Shown here: piece after piece, positions 7,197-9,269 of the stretch | How positions within the stretch are numbered: position 1 is the first letter of the stretch | Layout: every line of letters begins with the position of its first letter | NCBI GenBank assembly: GCA_937907215.1 | Contig: CALESG010000018.1 | Location: 1-9,269 of the forward strand | Direction: 5' to 3' | DNA from: an uncultured Ruminococcus sp. | Lineage (GTDB): Bacteria; Bacillota; Clostridia; Oscillospirales; Ruminococcaceae | Length of the DNA stretch: 9,269 nucleotides | Notes under the pieces: model-generated | Databases searched by the model: none | What the model was told of the DNA's origin: nothing | What the model saw: the letters and a program-made list of their open reading frames with translations, nothing else | Position numbers and translations under genes: made by a program

Positions 7197-8147
7197 ATGA
7201 GTAATAACAGAAAAATATGCCCAAACTGCAACAAATATTATACTCTCAATGATGTTTATTGTGATGTTTGCGGTCAAAAACTTGTAAGAGAAAACAACTT
7301 AACACAACAGCAAAGCAATGATCAACAAGTGCAAGGTCAATTCAAATGGGGTCAGAATAATTACAGCGATGAAATACCGACAGCGATAAATACAGAAATA
7401 AATACAGGGACAAATAATAATTTATCTTCAAGTAAAAATAAAAACAAAAACGATCTTAGCATTATGATAGCTATTATAACAGCACTTATAGCACTGCTTG
7501 TTATTGCTGTAGCGATTTTGGTAATTTTATTCATAAATAACGATAACTCAAGAAAAAACAAAATCACATATGATGACAGTGATTCTTTGGAATCAACTGA
7601 AAAGACGATTGAAGAGTCAAAAACTGAACTTGCCGTAAAAATAACAGATGAACCTACAGAACCTGAAACTGAACCTCCAACCGAGCCTCCAACTGAGCCG
7701 CCAACTGAGCCGCCAACTGAATCTCCTAAGAGAACCTTTACTGTAGTTGAACAAGCGTGTACATGGAATGAAGCGAAAAGCTATTGCGAATCAATGGGCG
7801 GACATTTAGCATACATAAAGAACGAGGATGACTTAAACGAAATATTAAGTCAGGTTTCAAGCACAAGCTTGAAATATCTATGGGTAGGTGGAACAACATC
7901 ATTCGCTTCAGATGGTTCTATAACAGCATCATGGCTGGATGGTGAAGGCCTTGATTATATAAATGATAATAATCTCTGGTTTGCAAATGAACCATCCGGT
8001 ATAGATTACAATGATCCATCACACCCCTATGAACCTTATATCATGCTTTGGCAAATAAATGATCAATGGTCTTTTAATGACAACAGCGATGCTGCCGTAA
8101 GCTGTTACAAATCATACAGAATTGGATATGTATGTGAATTTAATTAA
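7197..8147 (+). CDS. Zinc-ribbon membrane protein with C-type lectin-like ectodomain
   Basis: This is a 316-residue protein. It has an N-terminal zinc ribbon (C8, C11, C22, C25), a polar stretch, one membrane helix (about 87-113), a PPTE-repeat linker (about 151-177) and a C-type lectin-like domain (about 180-316). Signs of the lectin fold are WNEAKSYCESMGGHLAYI (190-207, the alpha-1 helix and its Cys), LWVGG (228-232), SWLDGE (245-250), W261 with NEPSG (264-268), the late QWSFND segment (290-295) and the closing GYVCEF (310-315). C197 and C313 fit the invariant disulphide; C188 and C303 may form a second. NEPSG stands where calcium/sugar-binding lectins carry EPN, so sugar binding is possible but not shown. 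Start ATG 7197 has AGGTGG at 7184-7189. It is the last gene before a terminator. Confidence 0.9.
   Translation: MSNNRKICPNCNKYYTLNDVYCDVCGQKLVRENNLTQQQSNDQQVQGQFKWGQNNYSDEIPTAINTEINTGTNNNLSSSKNKNKNDLSIMIAIITALIALLVIAVAILVILFINNDNSRKNKITYDDSDSLESTEKTIEESKTELAVKITDEPTEPETEPPTEPPTEPPTEPPTESPKRTFTVVEQACTWNEAKSYCESMGGHLAYIKNEDDLNEILSQVSSTSLKYLWVGGTTSFASDGSITASWLDGEGLDYINDNNLWFANEPSGIDYNDPSHPYEPYIMLWQINDQWSFNDNSDAAVSCYKSYRIGYVCEFN
7671..7718 (+). repeat. 12-bp tandem repeat encoding the PPTE linker
   Basis: There are four consecutive 12-bp units: 7671-7682, 7683-7694, 7695-7706 and 7707-7718. The last two are identical (GAGCCGCCAACT) and the earlier ones differ at one to three bases. They encode EPPT repeats in the extracellular spacer, so slippage would change stalk length without breaking the frame. 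Confidence 0.88.
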
Positions 8148-8200
8148 AAATAATAAAAAAATAAAACTGCTGCAATGTTTATGTTGCAGCAGTTTCTTAT
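8148..8200. terminator. Bidirectional intrinsic terminator between convergent genes
   Basis: AAACTGCTGCAA (8164-8175) pairs with TTGCAGCAGTTT (8184-8195), a perfect 12-bp stem with an 8-nt loop. On the + strand it follows the lectin gene and is trailed by CTTATATT, a modest U tract. On the - strand it follows the rubrerythrin gene and is trailed by a long T-rich run (complement of 8148-8166), an excellent U tract. It therefore ends both transcripts and marks the end of the signalling cluster. Confidence 0.9.
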
Positions 8201-8228
8201 ATTAAAACTTAATTATTAAAACTTAATA
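8201..8228. repeat. 14-bp tandem repeat next to the terminator
   Basis: ATTAAAACTTAATT (8201-8214) is followed directly by ATTAAAACTTAATA (8215-8228), with one mismatch. It lies between the terminator and the rubrerythrin stop codon. It is probably a small slippage duplication without function. Confidence 0.75.
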
Positions 8229-8230
8229 AA

Positions 8231-8776
8231 TTACTTGAAGTATCTATTCAGCAGACCTTCAAAAGCCTTACCGTGTCTTGCTTCGTCCTTAGCCATTTCG
8301 TGTACTGTATCATGAATAGCATCAAGATTAAGCTGCTTAGCCTTTGCAGCCAGAGCCTTCTTGCCTTCACAAGCACCTGATTCAGCAGCTACACGCATTT
8401 CAAGATTCTTCTTTGTAGAATCTGTAACAACTTCGCCCAAAAGTTCTGCAAACTTAGCAGCGTGTTCAGCTTCTTCATATGCTGCCTTTTCCCAATACAT
8501 GCCGATCTCAGGATAACCTTCACGATGAGCAACACGTGCCATAGCAAGATACATACCAACTTCTGTACATTCACCTGTGAAATTCTCACGCAGACCTGCT
8601 ACTATCTCTTCATCTACACCCTGAGCTACACCAACAACGTGTTCATCAGCCCACTGTGTCTTGTTTTCGTCCTGCTTTACAAATTTATCAGCTGGTGCCT
8701 TGCAGATAGGGCATTCTTCCGGTGGATTATCTCCTTCATGAACATAGCCGCATACTGAACATACATATTTACTCAT
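8231..8776 (-). CDS. Reverse rubrerythrin (N-terminal rubredoxin, C-terminal ferritin-like diiron domain)
   Basis: This 181-residue cytoplasmic protein should reduce hydrogen peroxide, and perhaps oxygen, in anaerobes using electrons from NAD(P)H via partner proteins. Residues 1-30 form a rubredoxin iron site (C6, C9, C22, C25, in CSVCG and CPICK). About 50-181 form a four-helix diiron domain with the carboxylate/His ligands expected of the family: E69 and E72 in GECTE, EEAEH (101-105) and DEARH (164-168). The rubredoxin-first order is that of reverse rubrerythrins, such as the clostridial oxidative-stress proteins. Start ATG 8776 is preceded by AGGAGG (8792-8787) with 10-nt spacing. It is convergent to the signalling cluster, not part of it, and reads from its own strong promoter. 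Length is normal for the family and no key ligand is missing. Confidence 0.96.
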   Translation of the reverse strand: MSKYVCSVCGYVHEGDNPPEECPICKAPADKFVKQDENKTQWADEHVVGVAQGVDEEIVAGLRENFTGECTEVGMYLAMARVAHREGYPEIGMYWEKAAYEEAEHAAKFAELLGEVVTDSTKKNLEMRVAAESGACEGKKALAAKAKQLNLDAIHDTVHEMAKDEARHGKAFEGLLNRYFK

Positions 8777-8833
8777 AATTTATAGTCCTCCTAAATTTAA
8801 TATACATAATCTTTTTATCAAGATTGTAACTGT

Positions 8834-8862
8834 ATTATATCACATATATTTTTAATTGTCAA
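8834..8862 (-). promoter_or_regulatory. Perfect-consensus sigma-A promoter of the rubrerythrin gene
   Basis: On the - strand, TTGACA (8862-8857) and TATAAT (8839-8834) are separated by exactly 17 bases. Both hexamers match consensus fully. The -10 element lies about 57 bases upstream of the ATG, which leaves a leader of about 50 nt. Such a promoter would be very strong unless repressed. Confidence 0.9.
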
Positions 8863-8890
8863 TAGTAATTATCAATAAGAATATAATTAC
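8855..8890. promoter_or_regulatory. Possible operator repeats at the rubrerythrin promoter
   Basis: Two motifs overlap or flank the -35 box. A direct repeat ATTGTCAAT (8855-8863) and ATTATCAAT (8868-8876) has one mismatch and a 13-bp period, with the first copy covering the -35. An inverted repeat GTAATTAT (8865-8872) and ATAATTAC (8883-8890) is perfect. Rubrerythrins in clostridia are often repressed by PerR, which binds AT-rich palindromes, but neither motif is a clear PerR box. The assignment is a guess. Confidence 0.35.
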
Positions 8891-8941
8891 TTATATTTCA
8901 CATAAATTTTATGTTGTTATCTTGTACAAAACGCACAAAAC

Positions 8942-8985
8942 GAGCATTACAGATTTTAGATTGCAATGCTCATTTTAAAAATTTT
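8942..8985. terminator. Orphan terminator-like hairpin
   Basis: GAGCATT (8942-8948) pairs with AATGCTC (8965-8971), 7 bp around a 16-nt loop. On the + strand it is followed by ATTTTAAAAATTTTT, a T-rich tail. No + strand gene ends to its left, since the rubrerythrin gene points away. It could end an unseen short RNA starting near 8890-8940, or act on a - strand transcript from the toxin locus. Otherwise the 8793-9014 gap holds only the rubrerythrin promoter region and AT-rich sequence. Confidence 0.4.
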
Positions 8986-9014
8986 TAATTAAAAAAGTAC
9001 ACTTAAACACTTAT

Positions 9015-9043
9015 TTGACTTTTGTCGAAATTCATGATATAAT
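9015..9043 (+). promoter_or_regulatory. Strong sigma-A promoter of the small toxin gene
   Basis: TTGACT (9015-9020) and TATAAT (9038-9043) are separated by exactly 17 bases. One base in the -35 departs from consensus. A transcript starting near 9050 would begin just before the first leader hairpin, leaving a leader of about 110 nt before the small coding region. Confidence 0.88.
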
Positions 9044-9052
9044 GTCACTTAA

Positions 9053-9154
9053 GAGCATACCATTAGCGGTAGGCTCGCCATCCTTGGGCGATTCTATCGA
9101 AGCCACTTCATATTGGCTTCGGATTGGCGGTCAATCCACGCTCCCAGAAGGGAG
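9053..9154 (+). promoter_or_regulatory. Structured 5' leader that sequesters the toxin ribosome binding site
   Basis: Four hairpins can be read. The first joins 9053-9061 (GAGCATACC) to 9068-9076 (GGTAGGCTC) with one mismatch. The second joins CGAAGCCA (9098-9105) to TGGCTTCG (9114-9121), a perfect 8-bp stem, which can be enclosed by 9076-9083 pairing with 9121-9129 (one bulge). A third, competing hairpin is GGATTG (9121-9126) with CAATCC (9132-9137). The fourth is CTCCC (9141-9145) with GGGAG (9150-9154), which buries the AAGGGAG ribosome binding site in a stem. Occluded start sites of this kind are a hallmark of type I toxin mRNAs. Confidence 0.7.
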
Positions 9155-9161
9155 TGATATT

Positions 9162-9263
9162 ATGAATAACTACATAACATGGTCTGATTTTATCCAGTTT
9201 ATGCTAATGCTTATATCTGGTGCATCATTTCTGTACATGGTTTTCAATAATAAAAGGAAATAA
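9162..9263 (+). CDS. Holin-like/type I toxin small hydrophobic peptide
   Basis: This is a 33-residue peptide: a short polar start (MNNYITWSD), one hydrophobic helix (about 10-28, FIQFMLMLISGASFLYMV) and a basic end (NNKRK). Size, single membrane helix and cationic tail match the Firmicutes putative holin-like toxins and related Fst/TxpA-type peptides, which insert in the membrane and are kept silent by an antisense RNA. ATG 9162 is chosen because AAGGGAG (9148-9154) lies 7 nt upstream. The frame stays open back to 9015, but that stretch is promoter and leader. The stop is at 9261-9263. The following CCGCCC may be the left arm of a terminator cut by the window edge. The antitoxin RNA cannot be located here, so it may lie beyond the edge or opposite the leader. 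Confidence 0.72.
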   Translation: MNNYITWSDFIQFMLMLISGASFLYMVFNNKRK

Positions 9264-9269
9264 CCGCCC

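Noticed and set aside
7734..8144. C-type lectin domain as the variable target of a diversity-generating retroelement
   Set aside because: No reverse transcriptase, template repeat or adenine-biased variable region is visible in the window.
9015..9161. An 82-residue protein starting at 9015
   Set aside because: The upstream part of that open frame is a promoter and a structured leader. The ribosome binding site favours ATG 9162.

Overview
This window is AT-rich, low-GC Firmicutes-type DNA. It is most likely from an anaerobic gut or rumen clostridium of the Ruminococcus/Oscillospiraceae kind. The reasons are strong AGGAGG-type ribosome binding sites, a reverse rubrerythrin, Thr-rich and PPTE-type surface linkers, and a tiny holin-like toxin gene. 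The genus is inferred from style, not from any marker gene.

Layout. (1) Positions 1-818 are the 3' end of a gene made largely of zinc ribbons, built on a 216-bp tandem DNA repeat. (2) Positions 868-3709 hold three soluble signalling proteins in a row: a von Willebrand A (VWA) protein, a PP2C-type phosphatase and a Ser/Thr kinase. This gene trio matches the TerY-P triad known from comparative genomics. (3) Positions 3721-8147 hold four single-pass membrane proteins, all starting with N-terminal zinc fingers or ribbons. One is a 102-aa protein with a RanBP2-like zinc finger and a C-terminal anchor. The other three follow one plan: zinc ribbon, low-complexity stretch, one transmembrane helix, Thr/Pro-rich linker, ectodomain. 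Their ectodomains are an unrecognised domain, a DUF5050-like beta-propeller and a C-type lectin-like domain. All seven genes lie on the + strand with short gaps, so they probably form one operon or two coupled units. Two hairpins after the VWA gene may split expression. The operon's promoter is not visible and probably lies to the left.

(4) A bidirectional terminator at about 8148-8200 closes this cluster. It is shared with the convergent reverse rubrerythrin gene (8231-8776, - strand), which has a perfect-consensus sigma-A promoter. (5) The right edge (9015-9269) holds a separate unit: a strong promoter, a highly structured leader with a sequestered ribosome binding site, and a 33-aa hydrophobic peptide. 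Together these look like a type I toxin gene.

Working model (inference): the zinc-ribbon membrane proteins sense or bind extracellular ligands and pass the state through their cytoplasmic zinc ribbons to the soluble kinase/phosphatase pair. The VWA protein and the multi-ribbon protein would act as scaffolds. Neither the coupling nor the ligand can be proven from sequence.
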